A model generated the notes under the pieces. The model did no database searches. It saw only the letters and a list, made by a program, of their open reading frames with translations, and was not told the origin of the DNA. This document shows, one piece after another, positions 37,701 to 45,967 of a DNA stretch of 64,000 nt (position 1 is its first letter; each line of letters opens with the position of its first letter). Source of the stretch: Leptasterias polaris (lineage: Eukaryota; Echinodermata; Asteroidea; Forcipulatida; Asteriidae); the NCBI GenBank assembly GCA_037783415.1, contig JAZGTN010000071.1, positions 3,913,501 through 3,977,500 of the forward strand. The letters are read 5' to 3'. Both the position numbers and the translations under genes were made by a program.

Positions 37701-40700
37701 AAAGAAAACTCATCTTTAAAGATAGATTCATACTTTGGTAATGACCCCGAAAAAAAATTGTGTAATTTCTATCCGAAATCTTTCTTGGTATAAATATGAT
37801 AATGGTCGTAAGCATCCTGTGAAATAAATTTGAATGAAATTACCTCGTTGATTTAAAATCAATAAAAGTATGTTGAAATTTGAATCTCCAAAGATCGCCT
37901 GATGGCTTCTTTGGAGATAAGAATTTCCATGCTGTCTGTTTGTGAATGCTGTCTGTTTGTGAATGCTACGGTCAGAGATGTGGTTGGTGTGTGCTGTCAC
38001 CTCACTAAACCAGGATTGGTTCAACCAATACCATGACAGTTTTTTGCTGTTTTCTCGACAAGTAGACACTGTATTCAGCTGAAATTTCACAGATGACTGA
38101 CATTGTATCTTTGTTAACAATTTGGACTATAAATCTGCATTACGTTGACAAAAACCAATCTATGACCCACCTTTAAATGAAACTTGAGTTAATGCTTGAA
38201 TAATCGGCAATATGGTTTCCCGCATTTGACTAGGAAATGTCTGGCCATCGTAGATGACTTTGCGTTAACAGTCTCTGATAGCAGACTTGTCTGGTAGTCA
38301 TGGGGTGTCAACACTGAAGAAATTACCCATCCCCCTATTGACTTGTTTGGAAGCACAATAGTGTTTCTCAGCGATAATCACATCAGATCAATCAAATCTC
38401 CATTTCTGTCAAAATCAGTCTTGGTTTTGATGACGGAATGTGAAAGAGTGGGTGATTGTTTGGAGGTGGTGATGGAGGTCTGGTGTGAATTCTGGATTAG
38501 TTTAATCTCCTGACCTATCAAACTCGATTGGGATTAAAGATGAGGAGACTAACAGCTGTGTCCTTAAATCACCATACAGTCATCTTGTCCCTACTATGTT
38601 GAATGTAATTCGTAATCTCTTCCAAATAATCTACTCTGCGGTAGTAGAATAAATAGCAAGACGAGTTCTCAAAGAACAAAATCTACCTAGCAAGTAGATA
38701 TAATCATGGTGTTACCGCAAACCAAATTTACATCTTCCTGATTGTTGTACAAAATCTCCCTGATTGCAAGATGCAAATGTCGGCAGCTCTTCTAGTATTA
38801 ATCAGCATCGTTGATGAAGTTCTTCTTTTCAACCTCTGTCTAAGAAACCAATGAGACTGTGCTTTGAATCCTCTTGAATTTCTTAGAGAGAGACAAACAT
38901 GGCATCTTATTGGACCTTAGGACAGCATCAGAGACAACCACAGGGAGTAACATCGATTGCAGGAATCGCCTGTCATCTTCAGTGGAGACAGTGTAGGGAG
39001 TAACAGTGACTGGTGTAATGGCAATGTAATTGTTATGGATTCAGTTTCAATAACAAATGTGTAGGATTTAAAAAAATGTGTTCACTTGTTTTAATCTATC
39101 TATATATTACTACTAGGATTAAATGTAGAACTAACAACTAACTTTTTCTAAAGATATTTATAAAAACTGTTCAGCTGTAAGTAAATTTGTGTGCTTACTT
39201 TGGCGGAAAATTTTTTGGAAGCGAAAATGTATTAGTTGGTATGATCACAATTGATTTGCATTTTTGTGTCACTCATTTGCTTTCAAGAATTGCTTACAAG
39301 TTAATGCAGCGTGCCTTTTACTTTGCTTATGGTAAGCAATGGTTATGAAATATAAACTGTGCTAAGAGTCGATCTGTAAGCAGAAAATAACTGCTTATAT
39401 GCTTTGTGAAATGAGGTGTAGATAACACGGTGGTTACTGAATGTGATGGCCAATATCCATTTAAAGTTGCTGTGAAAGCTCTGATGACATACACAAAAAA
39501 TTGCAAATGGCAAATTTGAGGTGATACTGGGGGGGGGGGGGACCAGGTTGTGGTAGAAGGACACGATAATTTTTGGTCTTATTATTTGATAATTTTATAC
39601 TTCCTTCCTGCGATGTCTGAAGGGAAATACGTTGGCAGCACATTTGGAGTATTTCATGTTCAATTTCACAGGATAGAACTTGTCATCTGCGGCTCAAACT
39701 TCAGAGAGCTCACATTTTTTTATCGAGTCATTATCGGGTTAAACTTAGAAACAAGATCCAAAGAGGGATAGGAAAAGTTTGATAACTGGTGCGTGAACAT
39801 GCGTTTTGATGACTTGTGGTTTGGAGGAAGGAAATATCATGCAAAGCTAAGCTTGACATGGTATCTTTCAGTTTGAAATGTGTCCAGACATTTTATGTGA
39901 ATTGGAAGTCATTATTCACTTTTGCAGAGCGTTTACAAATGCTTCACACCTTGCAATGACCCAAAGGTGAAGAGGTCTTAGCTAGATTGTGTCTTGTCAA
40001 GGCATTAAGCATTGCCATGGTAACCGATGATTGACAGCACCTCAGTTGTCAAAGTGATGTGTACAGGTGCATTCAGGAGACAGAGCTAATTAGAACAAGC
40101 TGTCAGTGTTCATGCAGCTTCCCTAACTCATCACGTGTCAGGTTTTTCTATTGTAGCGCGGTGACCAATTGTTAAACGTAAAGCTAGCTAATTAAAAAGG
40201 CGACTATCGGCTTCTACCAAGACTTCGTGTTATCCGGAACAACTGGGGGAAGCTAATCGTTTCTATAGGAACGCTTGATTGTATTTTAACTTGTGTTGTT
40301 GACATTTGTTGTCATTTAAGCACCAAATGTTTGTCTGTTTGACCCCACAAGATCTCCATCGACCCTCCAGTGTCTCCACAAAGTCCAAGCCTCAAAGTCA
40401 ATGATTGTATTACCCCAAGATTAAAGTCTGTGTGGACTTACCAAGAAACAGTTGGTGAAACACAAATGTTTCTGAGGAAATGTTTACCTTTGTGGTTTCA
40501 GTGGTGTAGCCATTTGTCTCATCCTGTTCTTAAATCCCTTCATCTTTAACCTAAGACTTCTCCAGGGACTGACTTAGGAGATATTTTCTGGAACCTGTAT
40601 AGCAGCCTTTTCAATTTGTAACTCTTGAGGTTGATAGCTGTTTTTCTTGGACCATTCTCCAATTGTTTAACCCTGTCTGTCAGTCGTTAAGCCAACTGAC

Positions 40701-43700
40701 TTTCTCTCAGCTTATGGCCGAGTTTAAGTGGCTAAGAGCTTCATTTTAAGTGATCTTTAAAAGGGATTGAGTGAGGAAACTTACAAATGAAAGTGTCTGG
40801 CAACATGCCAATTACATTCTAGGTCTCTCTTTGTTGTTGTACTTGTTTGTGAAAGAGAGTGCAGGTAAAGGTTAAACAAATATCCTGGGGGGTTTTTGTC
40901 ATGATTGTCAGCCGCTGATTTTGTTGGCAAACATTATCTGAACTCAAAACCTATTTGTGAAATTCTTTCAACTTTTCTCTCATATCTTGAACACGTTTTG
41001 GGATAATTATTATTATTTTATGTTTTATCTTTGTAGGAAGGTGAACAAGTCCTACCGTGGCAAAGCCTGTCCCATCGTAGTCCACTGCAGGTAGGTTACC
41101 AGTGTAGCAAGGCTACCAGCTAGAACTGATGTAACGAAATGAATTTATTAATACATTCATCCCAGGTGCTGTGTTATCAAATGCTCATAATCATAATCGT
41201 CCTAATTGTGAGTGACAAAGTCCAATCGTCCTCTGACCGAAGTTAATATTCTAAACTAGAATCATTATTCCATTTACTGACCAGGCCCAAATGTTAGGAT
41301 GCTGTTCAGCATAAATCCCTGCTAAGTATTTACTGGTTGGAAACTGGTCACAAACAATACACTTTAACCAGTGAATAAGCCAGCAGATTTTTTTCTGTTA
41401 AGCAAGATTGAATCTTGCTTATCAAGTTTGTGTGCTTGGGAGGTTTAACAATTTGGGGATTTCTGTGCATTCGTATTGAGGTTTGATTGATCTAGATCAT
41501 TGTTCTGTACACAAAGTTCGGATGTAAAACAAGTTGATAAGTTGAACAGGTCCCTGAAGTTGATCAAATTTTCTTGGCTTTTACTCTGCTGTGGTAGCAG
41601 GGAAACCTATTAATATTATCTATTATAAGAAAAACTATTGGAATCATTACTGAATCTATGGTAGGTTGAGGATCACTTCTTACACACTAATTCTTCCCTT
41701 CCTCTGCTATTCACCCAGTACCCACCTCAGCTAGTTTCAGGCACCTATAGTTAACTATGCTTTAAAATAAGGTGAACACCAAAGCTACACCTGTTTTAAA
41801 GTTAATTGATTGGGTGATGTTTGACTATCTCTCCTTTAATGTTATTGGATAGGTTTGGGCAAACCCTGGAAATAAACTGGTTCTAAAAATGAAGTGAAAC
41901 TAAAAGCAATTTAATAATATTAGATGATGTAGTTTTAGACAAACCTTGGCACTGAGCTGGCTCTGAAAATAAGGCCGGAAGTGACCAAAAATTCTGCACG
42001 TGTTTGAAAATGCTGTGATAGGTCAACATCTTGCTCTTAATACGTCCTCTCCAAGCCATCTAATTTGGTTAGTTTAGGGCAGTACTGATAATGATGTAGA
42101 ACATAATTTGCACCTGTTTCAAGATGCTGCTATAATGGGAAACTTTGGAACGCTAGGTGGCAGCAGACTTGCCCAGGTAAATTTCCATTGTTTACATAGT
42201 TCTGAGCATGCGCATATTACCAAGAACAATGGATTATACCTGGTAAGTCTGCCGCCACCTAGCATCTCAAAAGTCCCCCATTGGTGAATGTCTTCAGTTG
42301 GAGATGTTTCTTTATACATTGAAACTCACCTGACCAAATTGCAGGATTTATGTCATAGATGGAGAATCTTAAAGTCAGAAAATCAATTTTGAAAATTTAT
42401 TTTATTTTTTTTGGCATAAGTATCACTTTATTTCATAACTAGTTGAGGTTGATATTGTACTCAATCTCAACGTTACATTTCTTTTTATAAAAAACCCACA
42501 TGAAAAACAAACAACATATTGCTAATTATATTTTGTGAGTCTGAAGTTAGCCTAGAGGCTTAGTAAATATAAATGTGTAGTGCTTTATATTTTTACAAAA
42601 ACAGGATGTCGTTGCCCCTCAAGAAAGACCACAAATTATCTGCTGGATTTTCAAGATCATTAGCTTGAAAATAAACGTCCTCATTTGTAAAATGTCACCT
42701 GCTTTTAATACCTGCTAGTGCTAGCGCACACTAATGAGATCCAGGGGGTTGAGAAAGAAGGATCAGACCTACTGGGTTTCCACTTTATAATTACATGAGT
42801 CATTTCCGAGCCACAGAAAGTTGTGATTCAGTGTGTCCCGTTAAAATTTAGCCAATTAGCAGCGACGACAATGATTTAGTTTTTTGTCGTTCCTCCTAAA
42901 ATGGAGAGAGCGGTTTCGGTTGAGGACGTTTTGTGGCTGTGGGGGTTGAATGTGGAGGAGAATTCTGCAGTGAGATATGCACATTATTATTTTAAGGGTT
43001 TTTAAGTTGGTCCCCCCCCCCCCTTCTCATCATTTAGTTTTGCAAAAATACACCTTCCATAAAAATGACATCAATTTGTTGGCTTTTTAGTAAACTTTTG
43101 GATTGTTTTGCTTGTTGTTTATGAAAGAGAATTACCAGATGAGTGCACTTTTTTTTCTCTTATTCCAATTGTTTATACAAAGAAAACACTATGCCTGCTT
43201 ATAAAGAAAACACTATGCCTGCTTATAAAGAAAACACTATGCCTGCTTATAAAGAAAACACTATGCCTGCTTATAAAGAGATGCTTTAATAATAACATAT
43301 AATATATGGATTTATATTGCACATATTCTAAAATACATTACTCATGGCACTATACAGCATTATATGAAACTAGATGTACAATGATTAAACATTTTGAAAG
43401 CTGAAAATGAAGCAAAGAAATTAGACAAAGTATGCTTGTGTAAAGAGCAGTGTCTTCAGTTCTGTGTTGAAAGTTTTCCAGAGAAACAATGTCTCGGATA
43501 GAATCGGGTAGTTTAATCCAGAGAACAGGTCCAATGGTGAATGCTTTATTGTGAATACATCTCAAAAAGACAGTCAACCTTCTCTCTGACTGATCATTCA
43601 TAAGGATTCACAAGATTACGGCAATTTGATGTCATGCTGTGAATGCATCCAAACTTAGCCTTTTGTTCACAGTTACGCATTTCAAACAATCAATCAACTT

Positions 43701-45967
43701 ACTTGTAGACAATACTGATAATACGACTAAGGATTAAGCCCCATTTACACAATCAAGATACTCCTGTCAGAGTGTAACATACATGATTCATTACACAAAA
43801 CAATTGTTTAATGTGGACTTTACTTTTAAGATATGACACCATCCTTCAAGAGGCATCTCCATCTTGGGGAACTCTTGCTCTTATTTCGTGAAAGGGATGG
43901 CAGTTTTCTCTGATAAACTCATTCTAGGATCCTTGATGTATGGTTCAGGGAGTTGCAGTGTAGATGACACAGCACTCTGCTAGAACCATCTCTAGCTGGG
44001 CTTGAGGATTTGGCTGGTGGGGGGGGGGGGGGGGGGGGGGGGGGTTGACTTGAGGAGTATTCATTCTTTGGGTTGGAACTTCCTAGGCCTAAGGAGTGGA
44101 ATGTTCTCCTTGAACAATTTTGTTTCAGATCTTGGTTCTGTGGCTGCGGTATTGATGTACAGAACATGACGCAGCAAACTGTGACAGTAAAAAGTTAAAA
44201 TTGTCATTGATTTTTTTTTTTACTGTAGAATATTCAGCCTCAAAGACTATAATGGTAACAAACAAGCATCAAGACATTAATCATTCTCAATCTAAAATTA
44301 TAGGAGAATTTCTTCACTGAATGTCTTCTTTGTTTTCTTGCAGTGATGGAGTAGGTCGTACTGGGACCTACATCTTGGTTGACATGGTGTTAACCAGAAT
44401 GACAAAGGGAGCCAAGGAGATTGATATCGCTGCTACTCTTGAGCACATACGAGACCAGCGACCAGGAGCAGTCAAAATGAAGGTACAAAAGCAATCCATC
44501 TCAATGAAGCAATAGATCGTACCTTGAAGACGCTCCCCATGTACCCAAGGAGAAGTTTGTTTTACCCCCCCCCCCCCTTTACAGGGAAAGTACATCATTG
44601 TTTGTTGAAAGAGTTGATTTGCTCTTATTCTGTAGTTTTCATTAAACACACCAATCATCCAATAGTTCATGTTTCAGTAAAATGTTTTGTAGAGTCTTCA
44701 AATGCTATTTTGTAGACTTTTGTAGACAGAAATATTTCTCTCTAGAGGTTTGGTTCCGGTGTGACTTTTATATTCAGTGAGCTTGCAGATGGAGTTGAAT
44801 CACTTTTCCTTTTCATAATTACAAATCATGTACTTTGTCTGCATAATTTGCATTGACACTCCCAAGAACCCTCTCCCCCCCCCCTCCCCCCTCACAAACA
44901 CAAACTCAAACCCAAGAAGGACAATTTCACTATCCTTATCACTTCTCATCAAACAAGACTTTTGACTTGTCTACTTCTTGCAAATGTTTTAAAGAGGTTT
45001 TTGAAAGTGCAGAGAAGTCTGTGAACTCTGAACAGGAAGTTGAGTTGGAGGATGGTCCTCTTGATTAATTCACTGTCGGTTTGAAATCGACAATCACTGC
45101 ACTTTGGTGTTCTCAGGTGTTGGCTTGAAGTGATTCTTGCTCCCCCATCGTAAAAGTCTTGTCTGTGCCACGCCAAATGGAAATGACATTTGTTAAGGAA
45201 ATTCAAGTTAGAGATAAGATGGCTTTAAAAGGGAACGGATATTTGGTTGCCTCATGGGAATTTACCAACTACTTCAGGGTTTAGTCATTTATTTATTTTC
45301 CAGTCAAATTGGATTTTTATGGACTATGATTCGTTGAGATTTTTTTTCCCAGTAAGTCTGTTTGTTTTGTTACTGTGCAGGATTTTGTGTCAAAGCTGGA
45401 AAATTGAGCTGCTTTTATAAATATATGTATTGATTTATTTTTTATATCAATTTATTGGTAATCAAAAACATAAAGTCAATAGGTCTCAAATTAGTTTGAA
45501 TAACATTTATGGGGGGTTTGAAAAATATCTTTAACATAGCGTCATCATTCAATTTAAATTGTCTTTTGTTTTTCAAATTTGTTAGTCGAACACTCCAGTT
45601 GTTTAGTTATAAAAAATCCTTTAAAATGCACTCCAAGTCATTGTGGCAACTGTCTGCATTATCACAATTAAATTAATAATTTTCATAAAATAGGGAGACC
45701 ACTATAGGGCTGGATAGCTCAGTTGGTAGAGTGCCAGAACGTTAATCTGGAGGTCATTGGTCCAAGTCATGCTCTGGTCAATTCTTCTTTGTTCAACCCA
45801 AAGTTAGTTTCGACGTTGTCACAATTAATTGTGAAGTTGTGGACACATTTCTGTTTACATTGTAAGCATCTATTCCCTTCTTCATTCTACAACAGGAGCA
45901 GTTTGAGTTTGCACTGACGGCCCTAGCTGAGGAGGTCAACGCAATCTTGAAAGCTCTACCACAGTGA
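19579..45967 (+). CDS. ptprn: PTPRN/IA-2-like receptor tyrosine pseudophosphatase, 3' ten coding exons (5' end not in view)
   Basis: Exons 19579-19785, 21394-21576, 22321-22468, 25519-25592, 28868-28945, 31297-31485, 32606-32700, 41037-41090, 44344-44482 and 45896-45967 join in frame to 412 residues plus TGA. Exon-end phases are 0,0,1,0,0,0,2,2,0, and every intron is GT-AG. Seen: a transmembrane helix at about residues 15-38, a Ser-rich juxtamembrane segment, then a PTP domain with KNRY (171-174), LPYDH, DYINAS, DFWQMVWE, WPE (308-310) and [10 protein letters not shown] (341-350). The last residues, [12 protein letters not shown], match the family C-terminus as I remember it. Known of the family: IA-2 and IA-2beta are catalytically weak or inactive proteins of dense-core and secretory vesicle membranes in neuroendocrine cells. 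The signal peptide and luminal RESP18-like ectodomain are missing here and should lie further 5'. Invertebrates usually have one copy, so PTPRN versus PTPRN2 cannot be decided. The introns carry a mir-153 hairpin and many repeats. Confidence 0.95.
19794..19929. mobile_element. MITE family C, copy 1, at the exon 1 donor
   Basis: Inverted arms CTAGGTGGCGGCAG (19813) and CTGCCGCCACCTAG (ending 19900), with weaker outer pairing GATTGACAAC/GTTCAATC. It begins about 8 nt after the GT of the exon 1 donor, so nearly the whole start of the intron is transposon. A second copy is at 42135-42281. Confidence 0.8.
20444..20473. repeat. C14 and C12 homopolymer pair
   Basis: Runs of C at 20444-20457 and 20462-20473, separated by ACAA. 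A G15 run follows at 20701-20715 in the same intron. Confidence 0.9.
21394..21576 (+). CDS. ptprn: ptprn exon 2: cytoplasmic juxtamembrane segment
   Basis: 183 nt, 61 codons, phase 0/0, residues 70-130. It opens with [11 protein letters not shown] and contains a long Ser/Pro-rich run. It ends with [12 protein letters not shown], close to the IA-2 juxtamembrane motif NMDISTGHM. The acceptor is TTTTTGCAG and the donor CTG|GTAAGT. The last 18 nt of the exon plus the donor and 28 nt of intron are repeated twice downstream (see the 52-bp triplication). Reading past the true donor meets an in-frame TAA after four codons. Confidence 0.93.
21559..21745 (+). repeat. 52-bp tandem triplication including the exon 2 splice donor
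   Basis: Three full units at 21559-21610, 21611-21662 and 21663-21714, then partial copies to 21745. The unit holds the last 18 nt of exon 2, CTG|GTAAGTAGCAACTAATG and CTCCATGGTTATAATG. Only one base differs between unit 1 and the others (GGGCACATA versus GGGCATATA). Confidence 0.97.
21817..22169. mobile_element. Fold-back MITE family B (short subfamily), copy 2
   Basis: Nearly collinear with 8693-9042. Ends TTAAAGGGTGTGTACAGCAT and TGTACACACCCTTTAA. It fills half of the 744-bp intron 2 and ends about 150 bp before exon 3. Confidence 0.85.
22321..22468 (+). CDS. ptprn: ptprn exon 3: start of the PTP domain
   Basis: 148 nt, 49 codons plus 1 nt, residues 131-179 and the first base of Tyr180. 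It encodes SYMEDHL, then an alpha-helical segment ([10 protein letters not shown]), then [11 protein letters not shown]. The KNRY element is the phosphotyrosine-recognition loop of PTP domains. The acceptor is TTTTTCTCAG and the donor ACCAT|GTAAGA. The split Tyr is completed by the next exon (T|AC). Confidence 0.93.
22692..22955. repeat. 53-bp tandem array, about five units
   Basis: Unit GAAGTGCGAAATGTGAAATG onward, with TAAAGTGAAGTTTTAGGTGA. Successive starts at 22715, 22768 and 22821 give 53 bp. Later units are shortened and diverged. Confidence 0.85.
24102..24327 (+). mobile_element. MITE family D, copy 2
   Basis: Left arm ATGGAGGCAATAGACTGTTC (then CCATGAAATATG) and right arm CATAATTCATGGGAAGGGCT (then AATTGCCTCCAT) are inverted. 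It sits inside a longer TTGCCTTGGTGCCC-type repeat that continues to about 24420. Confidence 0.75.
24431..24548. repeat. Family B fragment
   Basis: AACTTAC..GGTAAGAAGTACAGCAG..AGTATAATG.ATTTTGAGAAAC matches 55950-56065. Terminal repeats are absent. Confidence 0.6.
25519..25592 (+). CDS. ptprn: ptprn exon 4: PTP domain, YDH..DYINAS
   Basis: 74 nt, 2 nt finishing Tyr180 plus 24 codons (181-204). It encodes [11 protein letters not shown] and then DYINASSI, both standard PTP-domain motifs. The acceptor is GATTACAG and the donor ATA|GTAAGT. Confidence 0.93.
26731..26796 (-). mobile_element. tRNA-derived SINE head
   Basis: On the - strand it reads CTCAGTTGGTAGAGCGCCGG (A box) and later GGTTCAAATCCCGCTCTAG (B box). 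Body and tail are unclear. The stem pairing is imperfect, so it is not called a tRNA gene. Confidence 0.65.
26879..27230. repeat. Interspersed repeat G, copy 2, split by a MITE
   Basis: Left part CCCAAACAAGGCTAAAAGCC to 26911 and right part from 27079 match the continuous copy at 2232-2430. The 167 bp between is a MITE with a target-site duplication. Confidence 0.75.
26912..27078. mobile_element. 167-bp MITE with target-site duplication CTTGCT
   Basis: Inverted ends CAGGCCTGGAATTACA and AATTCCAGGCCTG. It is flanked by CTTGCT at 26906-26911 and 27079-27084. The uninterrupted repeat at 2232-2430 provides the empty site. The interior is rich in GGCC (GGAGGCCACGGAGACCATGG). Confidence 0.9.
28553..28778. 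mobile_element. MITE with TCAGGGATGTGA inverted ends
   Basis: TCAGGGATGTGA at 28554 and TCACATCCCTGA ending at 28777. About 225 bp, AT-rich interior, ending about 90 bp before exon 5. One copy only seen here. Confidence 0.7.
28868..28945 (+). CDS. ptprn: ptprn exon 5: PTP domain, YIAxQxPL..DFWQ
   Basis: 78 nt, 26 codons, phase 0/0, residues 205-230. It encodes [20 protein letters not shown] followed by FWQ. The near-invariant Gly of the PTP motif QGPL is Ala here (Ala219), a further departure from active phosphatases. The acceptor is CCCCATAG and the donor CAG|GTAAGA. A fold-back MITE ends about 90 bp upstream. Confidence 0.93.
31297..31485 (+). CDS. ptprn: ptprn exon 6: central PTP domain
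   Basis: 189 nt, 63 codons, phase 0/0, residues 231-293. It opens [16 protein letters not shown], continues through a YWP element and [18 protein letters not shown], and ends RSFYLKNTE. The segment [16 protein letters not shown] is characteristic of IA-2 rather than of active receptor PTPs. The ATG at 31297 is internal Met231, not a start. The acceptor is TTTCTCAG and the donor GAG|GTAGGT. Confidence 0.95.
31704..32032 (+). repeat. (GGGGGT)n hexamer array, G-rich on the sense strand
   Basis: Variant units (GGGGTT, GGGGGTT, GGGGGGT) at 31704-31795, then about 39 perfect GGGGGT units to about 32031. It starts about 220 bp after the exon 6 donor. The sense strand carries the G runs, so the pre-mRNA can form G-quadruplexes. 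The long frames read through it (poly-Gly, Trp-Gly, Pro-Thr, Pro-His) are products of the repeat, not genes. Confidence 0.98.
32342..32540. mobile_element. MITE family A, copy 3
   Basis: Intact: GAGCTGCCAACTCTCCCTGA at the left, GGTGGCAGCTCT at the right. It ends 65 bp before exon 7 and so contributes the intron just 5' of its acceptor region. Confidence 0.88.
32606..32700 (+). CDS. ptprn: ptprn exon 7: WPD-loop exon, reads WPE
   Basis: 95 nt, 31 codons plus 2 nt, residues 294-324 and most of Arg325. It encodes [19 protein letters not shown] and ends LLEFRR. The general-acid Asp of the WPD loop is Glu310; human IA-2 has Ala at this place. The acceptor is CTTTTCAG and the donor AG|GTAATG. The codon for Arg325 is split AG|G. 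Confidence 0.94.
32760..33000 (-). mobile_element. tRNA-derived SINE, reverse orientation
   Basis: On the - strand it starts near 33000 with GTTAGTGTGGTGGTATC (A box-like), then GGTTCGAATACCGC (B box) and a body including GGGTTTTCC and CCTCCCACATTT. A TGTGGGAGGAA block is shared with 57600. The open frame at 32762 is part of it. Confidence 0.7.
33908..34100. mobile_element. MITE family A, copy 4
   Basis: AGAGCTGCCAACTCTCCCTG at the left and GTTGGCAGTTCT at the right. 193 bp, intact apart from one base in the right end. Confidence 0.88.
35061..35337 (+). mobile_element. Fold-back element E2, copy 1
   Basis: Starts GGCAGATTTCATATAAACCT and ends TGTGTATGAAATTAGTC. Contains GTAAGCAGATATTTTCTGCTT and a reverse-complement relation to 39240-39420. 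Confidence 0.6.
35405..35598. mobile_element. Fold-back element E, copy 1
   Basis: Left arm GCTAATTTCATGTAACTACT then TAAGCAGAAAAT; right arm AATAAGCAGCTCTATGCAAT then TGAGCC. The internal GTTTTAGCTGGTAACC is shared with 48085. Confidence 0.75.
36346..36417 (+). ncRNA. mir-153: mir-153 precursor hairpin in the PTPRN-like intron
   Basis: The 3' arm at 36391-36412 begins TTGCATAGTCACAAAAGTGA, which is the miR-153-3p sequence as I know it. The 5' arm at 36352-36373 begins GTCATTTTTGTG, as in miR-153-5p. The arms 36346-36373 and 36390-36417 pair over about 28 bp with four or five mismatches or G-U pairs around a 16-nt loop (36374-36389), a normal pre-miRNA geometry. It is on the host gene's sense strand in the 8.3-kb intron between exons 7 and 8, so it is probably processed from the host transcript. 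miR-153 is known from vertebrate PTPRN and PTPRN2 introns and acts in neurons and secretory cells, where the host protein also works. Confidence 0.93.
36391..36412 (+). ncRNA. mir-153: mature miR-153-3p
   Basis: 22 nt on the 3' arm of the hairpin. The seed (nt 2-8) is TGCATAG. The exact 3' end is inferred from the known mature form. Confidence 0.88.
36424..37060 (+). repeat. Degenerate ~104-110-bp tandem array next to mir-153
   Basis: The landmark GAGTGCTTACTTCTCAC (or variants) recurs at about 36434, 36558, 36665, 36775, 36879 and 36989, with a short unit at 37041; spacings are mostly 104-110 bp. Best two units also share GAGTTACAAATAATCCC and GTGGGTACCAGTGAG. Units contain GTGCTTA and TAAGCAC as an inverted pair about 60 nt apart. 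The array starts within about 10 bp of the mir-153 stem. Confidence 0.85.
37397..37553. repeat. 12-bp minisatellite (AGATGTATTCTG)n
   Basis: About 13 units of 12 bp with variants AGATGTATTCCA and AGATGTAGTTAA at the left. As 12 is a multiple of three, a Gln-Asn-Thr-Ser frame is open on the - strand; this is not a gene. Confidence 0.92.
38585..38790. mobile_element. MITE family A, copy 5, 3' half, interrupted
   Basis: Left part TTGTCCCTACTATGTTGAAT to about 38624 and right part CTTCCTGATTGTTGTACAAA to GTCGGCAGCTCT at 38790. About 100 bp of an unrelated short element lies between them. Confidence 0.8.
38630..38724. mobile_element. Short MITE family F, copy 1, nested in family A
   Basis: CTACTCTGCGGTAGTAGAA at the left, GTTACCGCAAACC at the right, and ACGAGTTCTCAAAGAACA in the middle. 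The same order is seen at 56361-56449. Confidence 0.75.
39240..39420 (-). mobile_element. Fold-back element E2, copy 2 (reverse orientation)
   Basis: Reverse complement of the 5' part of 35061-35337: GGTAAGCAATGGTTATGAAA, CTGTGCTAAGAGTCGATCTG and TAAGCAGAAAATAACTGCTT are shared. Confidence 0.65.
39529..39541. repeat. G13 homopolymer
   Basis: Run of 13 G in intron 7. Confidence 0.9.
41037..41090 (+). CDS. ptprn: ptprn exon 8: micro-exon with the catalytic His-Cys
   Basis: 54 nt: 1 nt finishing Arg325, codons 326-342, and 2 nt of Ser343. It encodes [17 protein letters not shown] and the start of Ser. Cys342 corresponds to the PTP nucleophile. The acceptor is ATCTTTGTAG and the donor CAG|GTAGGT. 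It follows an 8.3-kb intron, the longest in the gene, which holds the mir-153 hairpin. Confidence 0.93.
42135..42281. mobile_element. MITE family C, copy 2
   Basis: AATGGGAAACTTTGGAACGC then TAGGTGGCAGCAG at the left; CTGCCGCCACCTAGCATCTC then AAAAGTCCCCCATT at the right. About 147 bp in intron 8, longer-armed than copy 1. Confidence 0.85.
43185..43280. repeat. 24-bp tandem repeat, four copies
   Basis: CACTATGCCTGCTTATAAAG plus AAAA repeated exactly four times (last copy diverges at its end). In intron 8. Confidence 0.95.
43290..43640. repeat. Interspersed repeat with TATATTGCACATATTC start
   Basis: It looks like the common marine-invertebrate repeat that begins in a 'tatagcgc' block and continues with a TTTAATCCAGAGAACAGGTC-type segment. 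A related start (ACTTGTATAGCGCAAACAT) is at 55350. Class not decided. Confidence 0.45.
44019..44044. repeat. G26 homopolymer
   Basis: Run of 26 G in intron 8, about 300 bp before exon 9. C12 (43012-43023) and C13 (44565-44577) runs lie near. Confidence 0.95.
44344..44482 (+). CDS. ptprn: ptprn exon 9: P-loop remainder, SDGVGRTG
   Basis: 139 nt: 1 nt finishing Ser343 and codons 344-389. It encodes [19 protein letters not shown], then [20 protein letters not shown] and MK. Asp344 stands where active PTPs have Ala, a change known to disable IA-2. Arg348 of the P-loop is kept. The Gln of the canonical VQT..Q loop is not kept at its first position (V-K-M). The acceptor is TTTCTTGCAG and the donor AAG|GTACAA. 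Confidence 0.94.
45707..45780 (+). mobile_element. tRNA-derived SINE head in the last intron
   Basis: GGATAGCTCAGTTGGTAGAG (A box), an anticodon-like arm CCAGAACGTTAATCTGG, and GGTCCAAGTC (worn B box). It resembles a tRNA but lacks U33 (C in the loop) and a sound T arm, so SINE is preferred. Confidence 0.75.
45896..45967 (+). CDS. ptprn: ptprn exon 10: C-terminus and stop
   Basis: 72 nt: 23 codons (390-412) and TGA at 45965-45967. It encodes [20 protein letters not shown] followed by LPQ. Apart from one substitution this equals the vertebrate IA-2 C-terminus as I remember it. The acceptor is TTCTACAACAG. A tRNA-derived SINE head ends about 115 bp upstream. Confidence 0.95.
   Translation, partial: EQFEFALTALAEEVNAILKALPQ

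Noticed and set aside
44344..44482. Decayed phosphatase (pseudogene), because of HCSDG and WPE
   Set aside because: All ten exons are open with intact splice sites, and these substitutions are typical of the IA-2 family.
45707..45780. tRNA gene (possible tRNA-Asn, GTT)
   Set aside because: Loop lacks U33, the B box is worn and the acceptor stem does not close; similar heads occur elsewhere, so SINE.
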